DNA of 64,000 bases, from contig NZ_SNWH01000003.1 in NCBI RefSeq assembly GCF_004361885.1, positions 62,001-126,000 on the forward strand, read 5' to 3'. Positions 1 through 9,502 of the stretch are shown here, in pieces. How positions within the stretch are numbered: the stretch's first letter is position 1; the number at the start of each line of letters is the position of its first letter. This DNA is from Halomonas ventosae (lineage in GTDB: Bacteria; Pseudomonadota; Gammaproteobacteria; Pseudomonadales; Halomonadaceae). A model generated the notes under the pieces. The model was not told the DNA's origin, searched no databases, and saw only the letters and a list, made by a program, of their open reading frames with translations. Both the position numbers and the translations under genes were made by a program.

Positions 1-233
1 TCCTCGGCCTCTCCCCGGTGCATATCAATCGCACCCTGGCGGCGCTGGAGCGCGACGCGGTGCTCGAAAAGCATCGTGCCCACGTGGTCATCCATGACAT
101 CCGCCGCCTGCACGACGTGGCGGATTTCAACGCCGACTACCTCAGCGACCGCGTGGAAGATCTCAGCGAGCGCCTGGCTGCGTTGAGAAAGGAAGGCGGT
201 TTACCCTCTAGAACCAGCCGACCGAGCAAGTGA
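1..233 (+). CDS. Crp/Fnr-family regulator, C-terminal end (partial)
   Basis: The gene enters from the left edge; the reading frame starts at base 3 and ends at a TGA at 231-233. The visible part is the end of a Crp-type winged helix: the recognition helix LGLSPVHINRTLAALE is followed by a charged tail. The effector-binding domain lies outside the window, so the ligand (cAMP, Fe-S, haem or none) cannot be judged. A second, headless copy of the same domain lies at 1035-1292 with the near-identical motif [16 protein letters not shown]. An internal GTG at base 18 could mimic a start, but homology continues upstream of it. Confidence 0.8.
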   Translation, partial: LGLSPVHINRTLAALERDAVLEKHRAHVVIHDIRRLHDVADFNADYLSDRVEDLSERLAALRKEGGLPSRTSRPSK

Positions 234-496
234 CACCGCTACTCATCAGGATGCCGTCATCCCGGGCGTGGGGAGACGGATCGGCATGCGGTGAGCGACA
301 ACTAGGGCACGGTTTTAGCCACCCATTCCATGCGCTCTCGGGCAAGAAGATGCAAAAAAGCCTCCAGAATTAACCCAAGTTGGCAGACGCTGGCCAGGGC
401 CTTTACTAGGCTGTGCCTTAAGCATGGTAATCGACGATCATCCGGGGTCGAGAGGCCATTTCGTGGATCACGCTGTCCCATGAGGTGAACCCTATC

Positions 497-1324
497 GTGA
501 ACACGCCGAGCGTCACATCCATGATCGAGGATACCCTGGCCCGGGCCAATGCGCACGAGCACCAAGTGTTCCACCGCTACCGCTGGCTCAGCCTGCGTTT
601 CTTGACCTATCAGGTCGCCCTCAGCAAGCTCATGAACGTGCTGGCCGGCGAGAGTCAGCAGCGCGTCCAGGCGCTGATCGAGGTGGCCGCCGCGTTGCCC
701 CTCAATCGGTTCCCGCTGCGCGTTCCGACCAGCGGATCCGAGCAGACAGGGCGGAGATCGCAATCTTTCTTCATCCTCGATGATCAGAAGGCGGCTCAGG
801 AACTCAGCCGGGCACTGCTCGAGGAATGGCGGTCTCGACGCTTCTACGAGCAGCTGCAGAATAACAATGCCATCCCCGACCTCCATGACTGGCTAAATGA
901 CTGTATCCGCCAGAGCCACTCACATTTCCAGATACTCCAGGAAACGCAAGACCGGCTACCCGTGCTGGCATTGCCGGCCCCGGCCATCTCGAATGAGCAG
1001 CCGTCGGCCCCGACCCATGAGCTTGAGGGAATGACGATGGGTCGGGGCCGAGAGCGCCAAGACATCCTTCGAATTCCCCGTGTCCCAGCGGCTGCTGGGA
1101 GAGATCCTTGGCCTGTCGCCCGTGCATGTCAATCGCACCCTCAAGGCCCTGGAGGAGGATCGCGTGCTGAAGAAACGCAACGCCCATATCGAGATCTTCG
1201 ACCTGCCGCGGCTGATCCGGGAATCGGCATTCGATGCCGAGTACTTGAACGACGACTTGAATGGCTTGAAGGCCCGCCTGGCAAGACTCTAGGGCCTGCC
1301 ACGGTCAGCCGATCGGGCAGCTGA
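497..1324 (+). CDS. Ferritin-like helical protein, C-terminus probably corrupted
   Basis: The open frame begins with GTG at 497, chosen because AGGTGA lies about 8 bases upstream; GTG 485 and ATG 521 are alternatives. The first ~150 residues look like a four-helix ferritin/rubrerythrin-type protein: a HEHQVF segment, an AGESQQR helix, then [10 protein letters not shown] and HSHFQILQE helices. This fold call is tentative and no complete di-iron motif set is evident. From about base 1035 the frame runs out of phase through a Crp-type DNA-binding domain (1035-1292), so the last ~90 residues (rich in R, P and G) are probably not native. The original end of the gene seems to have been lost at the junction. 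Function unknown. Confidence 0.45.
   Translation: MNTPSVTSMIEDTLARANAHEHQVFHRYRWLSLRFLTYQVALSKLMNVLAGESQQRVQALIEVAAALPLNRFPLRVPTSGSEQTGRRSQSFFILDDQKAAQELSRALLEEWRSRRFYEQLQNNNAIPDLHDWLNDCIRQSHSHFQILQETQDRLPVLALPAPAISNEQPSAPTHELEGMTMGRGRERQDILRIPRVPAAAGRDPWPVARACQSHPQGPGGGSRAEETQRPYRDLRPAAADPGIGIRCRVLERRLEWLEGPPGKTLGPATVSRSGS
1035..1292 (+). pseudogene. Truncated Crp/Fnr regulator, DNA-binding domain only
   Basis: After a stop at 1032-1034 this frame reads [20 protein letters not shown] and on through [19 protein letters not shown] to a stop at 1290-1292. That is the winged-helix half of a Crp/Fnr protein. The ~150-residue cyclic-nucleotide-type sensory domain that should precede it is missing; in its place, in another frame, is the ferritin-like ORF. 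A GTG at 1080 could in principle start a ~70-residue peptide, but no ribosome-binding site is evident. It resembles the regulator end at the left edge of the window (about two thirds identical by eye), so it is probably a remnant of a duplicated or recombined paralogue. Confidence 0.7.
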
Positions 1325-1919
1325 CGCCGGTCCCCTTAAGGCCGCAATAGCCGCCGGGATGCTTCGCCAGGTACTGCTGGTGGTATTCCTCGGCATAGTA
1401 GAAGGCCTCGAGAGGCTCGATCTCGGTGGTCACAGGCCCCCTGCCGCGGTGTGACAGCGCCGCAGCGTAGGCCTCGCGGCTGCGCTGCGCAAGGTCGCGC
1501 TGCTCGGACGTGGTGGTAAGAATGATCGAGCGGTACTGGCTGCCGATGTCGTTACCCTGACGGTGGCCCTGGGTGGGGTCATGGGCCTCCCAGAACACCC
1601 GCAGCAGAGTCTCCAGGTCGATCTGGCGCGGATCGAAGACCACCCTTACCACCTCGGCATGGCCGGTCCGGCCGCTGCAGGTCTCTTCGTAGGTCGGGTT
1701 GGGCGTCACACCGCCGGCATAGCCCACGGCGGTGACATGCACTCCCGGCAATTCCCAGAAGAGCCGTTCGGCCCCCCAGAAGCACCCCAGCCCGAATACG
1801 ATCTCCTGCATGCCCTCGGGCCAGGGAGGCTGCATGGCATGGCCATTGACCAGGTGGCTGCCGCTGGTTGGCAGCGGTGTGTCGCGCCCGGTGAGCGCAC
1901 GGTCGGGATACAGTGGCAT
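1305..1919 (-). CDS. msrA: Peptide-methionine (S)-S-oxide reductase MsrA
   Basis: The enzyme reduces methionine-S-sulfoxide in proteins, with thioredoxin as the usual electron donor. The 204-residue protein has the long N-terminal extension of the E. coli type (GRDTPLP, VNGHAM), the catalytic GCFWG motif with Cys46, the substrate-binding [10 protein letters not shown] and GHAEVV segments, and a C-terminal tail [16 protein letters not shown] that carries the recycling cysteines. The ATG at 1919 is chosen because AAGGAG lies 7 bases upstream; the longer frame to 1964 has no such site. Its stop lies just beyond the end of the truncated Crp fragment, on the opposite strand. It is separated from tamB by about 40 bases and may be co-transcribed with it. 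Confidence 0.95.
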   Translation of the reverse strand: MPLYPDRALTGRDTPLPTSGSHLVNGHAMQPPWPEGMQEIVFGLGCFWGAERLFWELPGVHVTAVGYAGGVTPNPTYEETCSGRTGHAEVVRVVFDPRQIDLETLLRVFWEAHDPTQGHRQGNDIGSQYRSIILTTTSEQRDLAQRSREAYAAALSHRGRGPVTTEIEPLEAFYYAEEYHQQYLAKHPGGYCGLKGTGVSCPIG

Positions 1920-1960
1920 GGATAGGCTCCTTGTCGGATGTGAGAGCTGGTGGCGTGGCC

Positions 1961-4900
1961 TCATGGGCTCGGCGGGGTGCCCGGCAGGCTGAAACTGTAG
2001 ACCAGGTCAACCGCCTGGGACGCTCCCGAGATCGCCTCGAGATAGAGACTGCGCCACAGTTGGTAGCGCAGGGTCAATTCGGCGATCGGTGAGAAGACGC
2101 CCACCCCGTAACCGACATTCAGCCGATCGGTGAGGTTGCCGCTCACCATGACCTGGCTCTCCTCACCGGCCCCGGCGGTCTCGATGTTCAGGTCGGAAAT
2201 GCCGAAGGCCTCGCCGACGGCCCCCACGGCGCCGCCGGTCTGGCCCAGGGTGAGACCGATCAGTGCCGAGGTCAGCGCCCCGTCGCTGCTACCGCTGCTG
2301 TCCGGGCCGCGACCACGCAACAGGTAGGAGAGCGCACTCGCCTCGTCCATGGCCGGTTCGGAGAAGATCTCAAGGCTGGGGTTGTCCGCGGAACCGGTGA
2401 CCCGCAGGCCGGCAATCACCTCATCCTGGGTGATGCGCGGATTGCGGATCGCCTCGAAGTCGAGCAGCGGCTGCCCCGGCGGGCCACTGAAGAAGATGAT
2501 GCCCTCCCGGATTAGCAGATCCTGGCCGAAGGCGCGGAAGCGGCCATCAACCAGGCTGACGTCACCGAACAGCTGGACCGGGCCGTCCTGCTGGCGCACC
2601 TCAAGGTTGCCTGAAAGCTCCGACTCCAGGCCATAGGCCTTCAGTTGCATGTCAGGCCCCAGCGACAGGGTGATGCGGATATCGGTGGCCATGCCGGCCT
2701 GGGCCATCGCCTCGGCGGTAGAAGTACCGGGCTGGTCGGCTGCCGCGGCCTTGGTCTCGGCGGTCTGGCGATCCTCGGCCTCGGTGATGATCACCTCGTC
2801 TGGACTCGGAGCCTCGGCCGAGGCGGGGACCTCGCCCACCTTGAGCCGGGCCCAGGGAATCTCGACCGTACCGCGGACCTGGAGCCGTTGGGGTGTGGCG
2901 CGAATGCGCAGATTCGGGGCCAGGCGCAGCCGGCCGAATTCCGGCAATATCGCCAGCAAGGGGTCGTCGACGGCCTGCAGGTCGATGGCCGCCTGCCAAC
3001 TGCCCGAGGTAGGCCAGCGGGCATCGCCGGCAATTTTCAGGCGACCCTGGTCAGCGGCCAGGAAGCCGTCGATGTTGGCACGCTCACCGGAGAGCTCGAC
3101 GATCAGCTCTCCATCGCGAACCTCCAGCGGCAGGTTCAGGCCACTGGCCTGCAACCCCGTCAGGGCGAGGCGGCCATCCAGCCAGGGCGCCTGGCGATTG
3201 CCGGTGATGCGGATATCGCCATCAAGCCCCCCGGCCAGTGACTCCAGGCCCACGGCCAGCGGCCGATAGGGGGCCAGGCGCAGGTCGACGAGGCGCAGCC
3301 GGCCATCGAGCCGGCCCTCCTCCAGCGGTTTATCGATGGCCAGTGACAGGCTTACCTCGCCGCTTTCCGCCAGCCCCAGCGTCAAGTCGAGGTCGGCGCG
3401 CGCCTGGCTGGCAGCGACGCTGAGACCCAGGGAGGTGCCGGGCACCGACCAGGGCCGGCCGTAGGCATCCTCGCCGGTGATCTCGGCACGACTGTCGAGG
3501 TCGGCGGCCAGCTGCCAGCGCTCCCCGCCGCCCGACCAGCCGGCCTCGAGGGTGCCGGCGGTCTCGCCACGGATGCGCCACCCTGGCGGCAAGGCGGCAT
3601 TGGCAAGGTCCATGGGCAGGGCACGGATCGCCAGCACTGCCCGGCCAGTTTGGGCCGAGGCCGTCAGCGGCTCGGTCAGGCACAGCTCGCCGCCCTGGCG
3701 GCGAGTCAGGCAGAAGGGGGCCACCCGCGCCGAGCCGGCGGCGAGGTCGGCATCGACGCTCAACGCCTCGGCGAGGCGGATATCACCGAACTCGCTGTCG
3801 ACATCGAGCGGTGTCAGGCGTGCGCGATAGCGTTGCCGCTCGCGGTCGAGCCCGCCCTCCAGGGCCAGGGATAGCCGCGACAGCGGCAGCGTTTCACCAC
3901 CCTTGGCGGCCAGGCGCAGGCGGTGCGCCGAGAGGCGGCCGTCGAGGTCCAGGGTCAGGCTATCGAGACGCTGTCCGCCGGCCGCGAGCTCGTTGACGGC
4001 CAGGGCCAGGGCCAGCTCGGGGTCCTCCAGGCCGGCGACCTGGGCGCTCAGATCGAGCGCCTTCACGGTATTGTCGGCGAAGGCCAGCGAGCGGCCGGTC
4101 AGCGTGAGGTCGAGCTCCGGTGCCTCCAGGCTGCCGGCGGTGGTGAAACGCCCGCTCAGGGTCCCGCCGAGGCCGGGGTAGAGGGTGTCCAGTGCGGGCA
4201 TGTCCAGCTCGCCGACCAGGTCCAGCGCCTCGCGGCTCACCCGCCCGGCGGCGCTGACCCGGTTGCGGCCCTGGCGGAAATCCAGGGTCTGGATATCCCA
4301 GCGCATCTCGCTGTTTCCGGAGAGAACGGCCTCGAGGTTCAGCGGCCGCTCGTCCAGCACCCCCTGGATATCCAGCCCCGGCACCTCGAGTCGCCAGCCG
4401 GCGTCATCCTGGGTGAAGGCCAGCCGGGCGCCGCCCCCCAGGCGGCCATCGAGCCCTTCGACGAAGCGGCCGGGATCGAAGTTGTCAAGCGACAGCGAGG
4501 CCTCGACGTCGAGAGCGTCGCGCCAGGCGGCCTGGCCACGGCTGACCAGCACGGCGCCCTGCTGGTGGAGCGTCAGCGGTGACCAGCGAAAATGTTGCAG
4601 ATCCCCGCTCCCCTTGACCAGCAGCTCGGTGGACGGCAGCTCCGGCCCCTGGGCCCTGAGCGACAACTGGCTGCGATAGTCGACCAGGCTGCCCTCCAGC
4701 TGCAGCGCGAGGTCCGAGACCTGCCATGGCGCAGCGCTCGCCTGGCTTGTCGAAGGCTCATCCGTGGCCGGCGATCCGGCCGTCGCCTCGTTCGCCGAGG
4801 TGGTCTCGGCCCCGGGCAGCGGCCACTGCAGCGCTTCGCTGCGCAGCGAGGCGGTGAACGGCAGGGTCGGGTCGAGGGCGTCGAGCCGGGCCACCAGGTG

Positions 4901-5992
4901 GCTGTCGACAGGCCCCCGGGTGCGCAGGTCGACCTCGAGCTTGGCCAGGCTGCCGGCCAGCGCGAGCTCGATACGCTCACCCGCCAGCGCCGGCATCCGC
5001 TCGGGCAGGTAGAGATCGGCGGCCAGCCGGGCCTTGAGGGGATAGTCGTTGTGCAGCGCCACGCGCGCCATCAGCTCGGCATCCGCATCGGCGGTGGCCA
5101 CCGCCAGGGTATCGATCTTGACGTCTTGACCCTGGGCGCTCAAGCGCAGCAGCAACTTCTTCACGCGGTACTCGACCGACCCGGTGATCGCCGCGTCCTC
5201 GATGGTGAGTTGCGGGACCTCCACGGCCATCGGCAGGGTCACCTCGGGGAGTTCGCGACGCGGCTGTTCGGCGAGAGGCAGGTCGGCGAGCCCCTCCAGT
5301 TCGGCGGCGGCCGCGGCGGGCAGCGCAGCATGCAAGGCGATGGCCGCATCGATGGCCGGCGCCACGAGCCGTCGACCCTGCGGTTCGGCCTCGTTTAGGG
5401 CCAGGCGGGTACCCGCCGAGAGTGGCAGGCTCAGGCGCAGTCCGGCCAGTCGCGTCGGCAGTAGGGTCAGGGTACTCTGCTCGGCGCGCAGCCCCGTGGT
5501 AAAGGAGTGCCAGGCCAGCTGGGTGCCATCGGCAAGTTGCAGGTTCACATCGACCAGCGACAGCTCGCGCAACGCCAGCGGGAACGGCAGCCGAATCTGC
5601 GCGAGGGGCGTACCGGCAGGCGGTTGTGGCGCGACGTCCGGTTCGGCGGGCGTATCGGCCAGGCGGATATCGGCGCCCGCCACGGCCAGTTGGTCCAGGC
5701 ACAGCCTGCCCTGCAGCAGGCACTGCTCGGACCACGCCAGTTCGAGCCGCGCCACGGCGATGTGCGCCGGGCCGGCCTGGAGGCGTAGATCATGCAACAC
5801 CAGGTGATCCAGCGGGGCGCCTTGCACGGCACCCACTTCATATAACCCGCGCTTGGCACCCTGTTCGAGCAGCACGCCGGTTCCCCAGGGAGAGAGCGCC
5901 AGACCCAGCAGCAGCAGCACCAGGCCTAGCAGCCACAGGGGAAGGATGATACATAAGCGGGCCAGAGCCCAGGTCAATGCACGGGTTCTCAA
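1961..5992 (-). CDS. tamB: Translocation and assembly module inner-membrane protein TamB
   Basis: A 1343-residue AsmA/DUF490-type protein, slightly longer than E. coli TamB (1259). An N-terminal hydrophobic anchor ([19 protein letters not shown]) is followed by a very long beta-rich periplasmic region. The conserved C-terminal TamB domain contains [19 protein letters not shown] and ends with a beta-rich segment ([18 protein letters not shown]). TamB spans the periplasm and works with the Omp85 protein TamA in outer-membrane protein insertion and lipid transport. The most upstream start in this frame is a TTG at 5992; there is no ATG near the membrane anchor. tamA ends 11 bases upstream, so the two form an operon. 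Confidence 0.93.
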   Translation of the reverse strand: MRTRALTWALARLCIILPLWLLGLVLLLLGLALSPWGTGVLLEQGAKRGLYEVGAVQGAPLDHLVLHDLRLQAGPAHIAVARLELAWSEQCLLQGRLCLDQLAVAGADIRLADTPAEPDVAPQPPAGTPLAQIRLPFPLALRELSLVDVNLQLADGTQLAWHSFTTGLRAEQSTLTLLPTRLAGLRLSLPLSAGTRLALNEAEPQGRRLVAPAIDAAIALHAALPAAAAAELEGLADLPLAEQPRRELPEVTLPMAVEVPQLTIEDAAITGSVEYRVKKLLLRLSAQGQDVKIDTLAVATADADAELMARVALHNDYPLKARLAADLYLPERMPALAGERIELALAGSLAKLEVDLRTRGPVDSHLVARLDALDPTLPFTASLRSEALQWPLPGAETTSANEATAGSPATDEPSTSQASAAPWQVSDLALQLEGSLVDYRSQLSLRAQGPELPSTELLVKGSGDLQHFRWSPLTLHQQGAVLVSRGQAAWRDALDVEASLSLDNFDPGRFVEGLDGRLGGGARLAFTQDDAGWRLEVPGLDIQGVLDERPLNLEAVLSGNSEMRWDIQTLDFRQGRNRVSAAGRVSREALDLVGELDMPALDTLYPGLGGTLSGRFTTAGSLEAPELDLTLTGRSLAFADNTVKALDLSAQVAGLEDPELALALAVNELAAGGQRLDSLTLDLDGRLSAHRLRLAAKGGETLPLSRLSLALEGGLDRERQRYRARLTPLDVDSEFGDIRLAEALSVDADLAAGSARVAPFCLTRRQGGELCLTEPLTASAQTGRAVLAIRALPMDLANAALPPGWRIRGETAGTLEAGWSGGGERWQLAADLDSRAEITGEDAYGRPWSVPGTSLGLSVAASQARADLDLTLGLAESGEVSLSLAIDKPLEEGRLDGRLRLVDLRLAPYRPLAVGLESLAGGLDGDIRITGNRQAPWLDGRLALTGLQASGLNLPLEVRDGELIVELSGERANIDGFLAADQGRLKIAGDARWPTSGSWQAAIDLQAVDDPLLAILPEFGRLRLAPNLRIRATPQRLQVRGTVEIPWARLKVGEVPASAEAPSPDEVIITEAEDRQTAETKAAAADQPGTSTAEAMAQAGMATDIRITLSLGPDMQLKAYGLESELSGNLEVRQQDGPVQLFGDVSLVDGRFRAFGQDLLIREGIIFFSGPPGQPLLDFEAIRNPRITQDEVIAGLRVTGSADNPSLEIFSEPAMDEASALSYLLRGRGPDSSGSSDGALTSALIGLTLGQTGGAVGAVGEAFGISDLNIETAGAGEESQVMVSGNLTDRLNVGYGVGVFSPIAELTLRYQLWRSLYLEAISGASQAVDLVYSFSLPGTPPSP

Positions 5993-6003
5993 GGCGATGG
6001 CTC

Positions 6004-7854
6004 TCAGAATTCCGGACCGATGGAAAAGTGGATGCGAAAGCTATCCTGCGAATCGAAGGGATGGGCGACATCGAGGCGAATCGGACCAACCGGAGATATC
6101 CAGCGCACCCCCAGACCGGCACCGGTCTTGAGGCCGTTCGAGTCCCAGTTGCTGAAGGCATTGCCGGTATCGATGAAGCTTGCGGCCCACCACTGGCCGG
6201 TGACGCGACGCTGGGCTTCCAGGCTGGCGGTCAGCAGCTGTTCGCCACCGATCAGGCGGCCCTCGTCGTCCTCGGGCGCGAGCGTCTCGTAGTCATAGCC
6301 GCGCACGCTGCGATCGCCGCCGGCAAAGAAGCGCAGCGAGGGCGGGACATCGGCGAAGTCATCGGTGATGATGCTGCCGACACCGACCCGTCCGACGAAG
6401 CGGTTGTCGTCGCCGATCATGCGGATCCATTCGCTGTCGCCGGTGAGGCGCAGGAATTCGGCGGCCGAGCCCCACCAGTCGCTGGAGTACTCCACGGCCA
6501 GGCGCTGGCGATCGCCCCAGGTGGGAAAGGTGGGGTTGCGGGTGCGGATCCGCGACCAGCTGATACCGGGATAGAGCAGCAGCACCTGATTGGAGTTGCC
6601 GGCCTGGGTAAAATCCTCGTAGGTACCGCGCAGATAGAGGGACTGCTGCCAGTCATTGTCGAACGTCCAGCGACGGGCCGCTTCTACCGTGCTCTCTAGG
6701 GTCCGGGTATCCTCGTTGTCCTTGTTGCGAAGCCCATACAGGAAGCGATAGCTGTCACGTAACGGGTTCGCCAGCGGCAGGGTATAGCTCCCGCTGAGCT
6801 GCTGCTCCGGCCCCGAGAGATAGAGATCATGATTCAGGCTATGGCCGAAACGGTTGATCCAGGGCTGATTCCAGGAGAAACGCAAGCGGGGCCCGACGTC
6901 GGTGGCATAGCCTACCCCCACTTCAAACTGGTGACGATTGGCGGGGGTTACCACCACGTCGACCGGTACCTCGGGAACGCCCGGCTGCTTCAGGCTGGCG
7001 GCCGTTACCAGCGCCTCGGCGGCGATGCGCGGCCCAGCGGCGACGGGCTCCACGCCCTCGACGTCCAGCGACTGCCACCAGCCGGCGGTGTCCGGGAGCG
7101 CCAGTCGGGCCACCTCCCGGTTGAGACGCGGTCGCACGCTCACCGAGGCGAACCATCCCGTCTGACCCAGGCGCTGGTTGAAGCTGGCCACCTTGCTCGC
7201 CAGGTAGGGATCCCCGGGGGAGAAAGGTGCCAGGGATTGAAGCCGGTCGGTCTCGATGTGATGCCCCTGGAAGGTCACGTCACCGAAGTGATAGCGCCGA
7301 CCGCTGTCCAGGGCCAGATACAGCCGGGCGCTGTGGGCGTAGGGCCGCACCTCCATGCGGCGATCGGTGAAACGCCAGTTGAAGTAGCCGCGTTCCAGGG
7401 CGAGGTTCGCCAGTCGACTGCGCAGGCTGTCGAAGGGGGCATGGCGAAGGCGATCTCCCTTTTCCAGGGGGAAGGCTTCGAGCGCCTGATTGAAGGGGGG
7501 ATCGTCGGCGGCATCACCGGTCACGGAGAGCGACAGGACCTCGATACGCACCGGCTCTCCCGGTGCGATCGAGAGTGTCACGCGGCTCGGTGACTCAGGG
7601 TCGTCGAAGCGCAGCTCGATCCGCGGCGAATAGTAGCCATAAACGCGCAACGCCTCGCTGCTGCGACGCAATACCTCGCTTTCCAGGCGAGCGGGGCTGT
7701 ATTGCGGGGCATCCAGCCCCTCGAGGTAGAGACGGACATTCTCCGCCAGCGGGTCTTCGACGCCCTCGATGGTAGCCTCGATGGCCTGTGCTGCGGATGA
7801 CAGGCCCAGAAAGAATGCCGCCAGCCCCAGGCGGGTGAATACGCGGTTATCCAT
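6004..7854 (-). CDS. tamA: Translocation and assembly module outer-membrane protein TamA
   Basis: A 616-residue Omp85-family protein. The signal peptide (residues ~1-25, ending SSAAQA) precedes POTRA domains and a C-terminal 16-strand barrel. The Omp85 signature appears as VRGYDYETL near residue 510, and the chain ends in a phenylalanine (FSIGPEF), as expected for a Bam-inserted barrel. The start ATG at 7854 has AGGAAG upstream. It pairs with the adjacent tamB to form the TAM complex, which bridges the inner and outer membranes. Length and architecture match E. coli TamA (577 residues). Confidence 0.93.
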   Translation of the reverse strand: MDNRVFTRLGLAAFFLGLSSAAQAIEATIEGVEDPLAENVRLYLEGLDAPQYSPARLESEVLRRSSEALRVYGYYSPRIELRFDDPESPSRVTLSIAPGEPVRIEVLSLSVTGDAADDPPFNQALEAFPLEKGDRLRHAPFDSLRSRLANLALERGYFNWRFTDRRMEVRPYAHSARLYLALDSGRRYHFGDVTFQGHHIETDRLQSLAPFSPGDPYLASKVASFNQRLGQTGWFASVSVRPRLNREVARLALPDTAGWWQSLDVEGVEPVAAGPRIAAEALVTAASLKQPGVPEVPVDVVVTPANRHQFEVGVGYATDVGPRLRFSWNQPWINRFGHSLNHDLYLSGPEQQLSGSYTLPLANPLRDSYRFLYGLRNKDNEDTRTLESTVEAARRWTFDNDWQQSLYLRGTYEDFTQAGNSNQVLLLYPGISWSRIRTRNPTFPTWGDRQRLAVEYSSDWWGSAAEFLRLTGDSEWIRMIGDDNRFVGRVGVGSIITDDFADVPPSLRFFAGGDRSVRGYDYETLAPEDDEGRLIGGEQLLTASLEAQRRVTGQWWAASFIDTGNAFSNWDSNGLKTGAGLGVRWISPVGPIRLDVAHPFDSQDSFRIHFSIGPEF

Positions 7855-7881
7855 GGGTTACGCTTCCTGAGCGGCAACATG

Positions 7882-8643
7882 TCACTGGCGCATGACCTCG
7901 AGCTGAGCGCTCATGGCGAGTTGCGCCTGTCGCAACTCTCGCAGCCCGGAGGCGATCTCGCGAAGTCGATTGTCCAGCGTGTCTATGCGTTGCTGCTCAT
8001 CTTCGCGTGATCCTGCCAGGGCTGCAATGTCGGCCTCGAGCCCCGAGAGTGCCTCATCGAGGGCGGCCAGGCGTGACTGCTGGGCCCCACGCTGGTCGGC
8101 GAAACGCGCCTGCAGGCTCTCCTGGGTGGCACTTAGGGCAGCCAGCCGCTCGCGCAAGGCGCCACGCCCCTCCTCGCCCGCCCGCTCCAGGGCATCCAGG
8201 GACGTGCGGGTCGCGGTCAGCGTAGCTGCCAGGGTGTCGTTCTCATCAGCCAAGCGGCTAACGCGAGCCTCGAGGGTGGCGAGCGATGCCTCCAGTGGCG
8301 CCAGGCGCTCGTCGATGACCGCATCGACCTCGGTTTCCAGGTTGGCAAGCTCGTCAAGCCGTTGCTGCAGGGCGGTCAGCGTCTCCCTCCCTTGTGTATC
8401 GAAGCGGGCATGCACGTTGGAGAGCTCGCCGCTGACCCGAGCGAGTTCGGCCTGCAGCCGCGCGCGTTCCTGCCAGCCGGCCCAGGCCAACCCAGCACAG
8501 GCGGCGAGCAGCAGCAGAACCAGCAGCCACAGTGGCCAGACGCGCGGTGGTGGCGATTGACGCCAGCGTGGCGCCGACAGGCTGGCATCCGGGTCCGGTA
8601 CGATCGGCCGGGTGTACCGGGGACTATCCGGGCGCTCTGCCAT
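7882..8643 (-). CDS. Membrane-anchored coiled-coil protein, function unknown
   Basis: A 253-residue protein. An N-terminal cytoplasmic segment of about 35 residues rich in Pro and Arg is followed by one transmembrane helix (VWPLWLLVLLLLAACAGLAWAG), then about 190 residues of heptad-like coiled coil rich in Leu, Ala, Glu and Arg (repeated LxxLExxVxxL patterns). The ATG at 8643 is preferred over the GTG at 8658 because the AAGGAG lies between them. It resembles the single-pass coiled-coil scaffolds common in proteobacteria, but I cannot assign a family. It ends 27 bases before the tamA start and may lead the tam operon. sodB is divergent. Confidence 0.75.
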   Translation of the reverse strand: MAERPDSPRYTRPIVPDPDASLSAPRWRQSPPPRVWPLWLLVLLLLAACAGLAWAGWQERARLQAELARVSGELSNVHARFDTQGRETLTALQQRLDELANLETEVDAVIDERLAPLEASLATLEARVSRLADENDTLAATLTATRTSLDALERAGEEGRGALRERLAALSATQESLQARFADQRGAQQSRLAALDEALSGLEADIAALAGSREDEQQRIDTLDNRLREIASGLRELRQAQLAMSAQLEVMRQ

Positions 8644-8699
8644 GGCGAACTCCTTCACGGGAAACGGGCGTGATCGATGCAGGTTCAGGTGCCCATTGA

Positions 8700-8728
8700 T
8701 TGGCGCCCCTGGGACCGGGTGCTAAGAT
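8700..8728 (+). promoter_or_regulatory. Candidate sigma70 promoter for sodB
   Basis: TTGGCG at 8700-8705 and TAAGAT at 8723-8728 are separated by 17 bases, in the 243-base gap between the divergent coiled-coil gene and sodB. The implied transcript would have a leader of about 150 bases. The match is by eye only. Confidence 0.35.
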
Positions 8729-8886
8729 GCCGCGGCGGCACCGACACATCATCCTGATAGTGTAAGGTTTTTTGGCATCGAAAGGCACCGGGCACGTCAA
8801 CGCCAGCGCTGGGCCGTGTCAGCTTGCTGCGATGCCGGCCCCGGTGTTGGCGGCAAAGGCATCGCTGATCCACAAGGAGAAATTCG

Positions 8887-9465
8887 ATGACATTTGAACT
8901 GCCCGCATTGCCGTACGAGAAGAACGCGCTGGAACCGTACATCTCCGCCGAGATCCTCGAGTATCATTATGGCAAGCACCATCAGGCCTACGTGAACAAG
9001 CTCAACGAGCTCATCGCCGGCAGCGACGATGCCCACAAGTCCCTCGAGGAGATCATCCAGTCCTCCTCGGGCGGGCTGTTCAACCAGGCGGCCCAGGTGT
9101 GGAACCATACCTTCTACTGGCACTGCCTGTCCCCCCGCGGGGGCGGTGAGCCGAGTGGCGTGCTGGCCGACGCCATCGCGGCCAGGTTCGGTGACGTCGC
9201 TACCTTCAAAGCAACCTTCAACGCCCAGGCTGCCGGTAACTTCGGCTCCGGCTGGACCTGGCTGATCAAGACCGACGATGGCGGCGTCGACATCCGCAAC
9301 ACCCGCAATGCCGACACCCCTATCGCCCATGGCCAGACCCCGCTGCTGACCATCGATGTCTGGGAACACGCTTACTACCTCGACTATCGCCATGCCCGTC
9401 CGACGTACCTCGAGAAGGTGTGGAACGTGGTCAACTGGGACTTCGTCGCCCAGAACTTCGGCTGA
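8887..9465 (+). CDS. sodB: Superoxide dismutase [Fe]
   Basis: A 192-residue cytoplasmic enzyme that dismutates superoxide. Metal ligands are visible at His27 (EYHYGKHHQ), His74 (VWNHTFYW), Asp157 and His161 (DVWEHAYYLDY). Length, the FELPALPY start and the AAGNFGSGWTWL segment are those of the iron type rather than MnSOD. The ATG follows AAGGAG by 8 bases. The gene is monocistronic: the gene upstream is divergent and the dehydrogenase-like gene downstream is convergent, 37 bases from its stop. No obvious terminator hairpin was seen in that gap. Confidence 0.95.
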   Translation: MTFELPALPYEKNALEPYISAEILEYHYGKHHQAYVNKLNELIAGSDDAHKSLEEIIQSSSGGLFNQAAQVWNHTFYWHCLSPRGGGEPSGVLADAIAARFGDVATFKATFNAQAAGNFGSGWTWLIKTDDGGVDIRNTRNADTPIAHGQTPLLTIDVWEHAYYLDYRHARPTYLEKVWNVVNWDFVAQNFG

Positions 9466-9502
9466 GGCCACGGCACCGGGTAGCGTCATGCAGCCGCGCC
9501 TG

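Noticed and set aside
302-886. Open minus-strand frame of 194 codons opposite the ferritin-like ORF
   Set aside because: It has no family pattern and mirrors the plus-strand frame in high-GC DNA.
2645-5398. Several long plus-strand frames opposite tamB
   Set aside because: They are shadows of an unambiguous 1343-residue gene and have no recognisable motifs.
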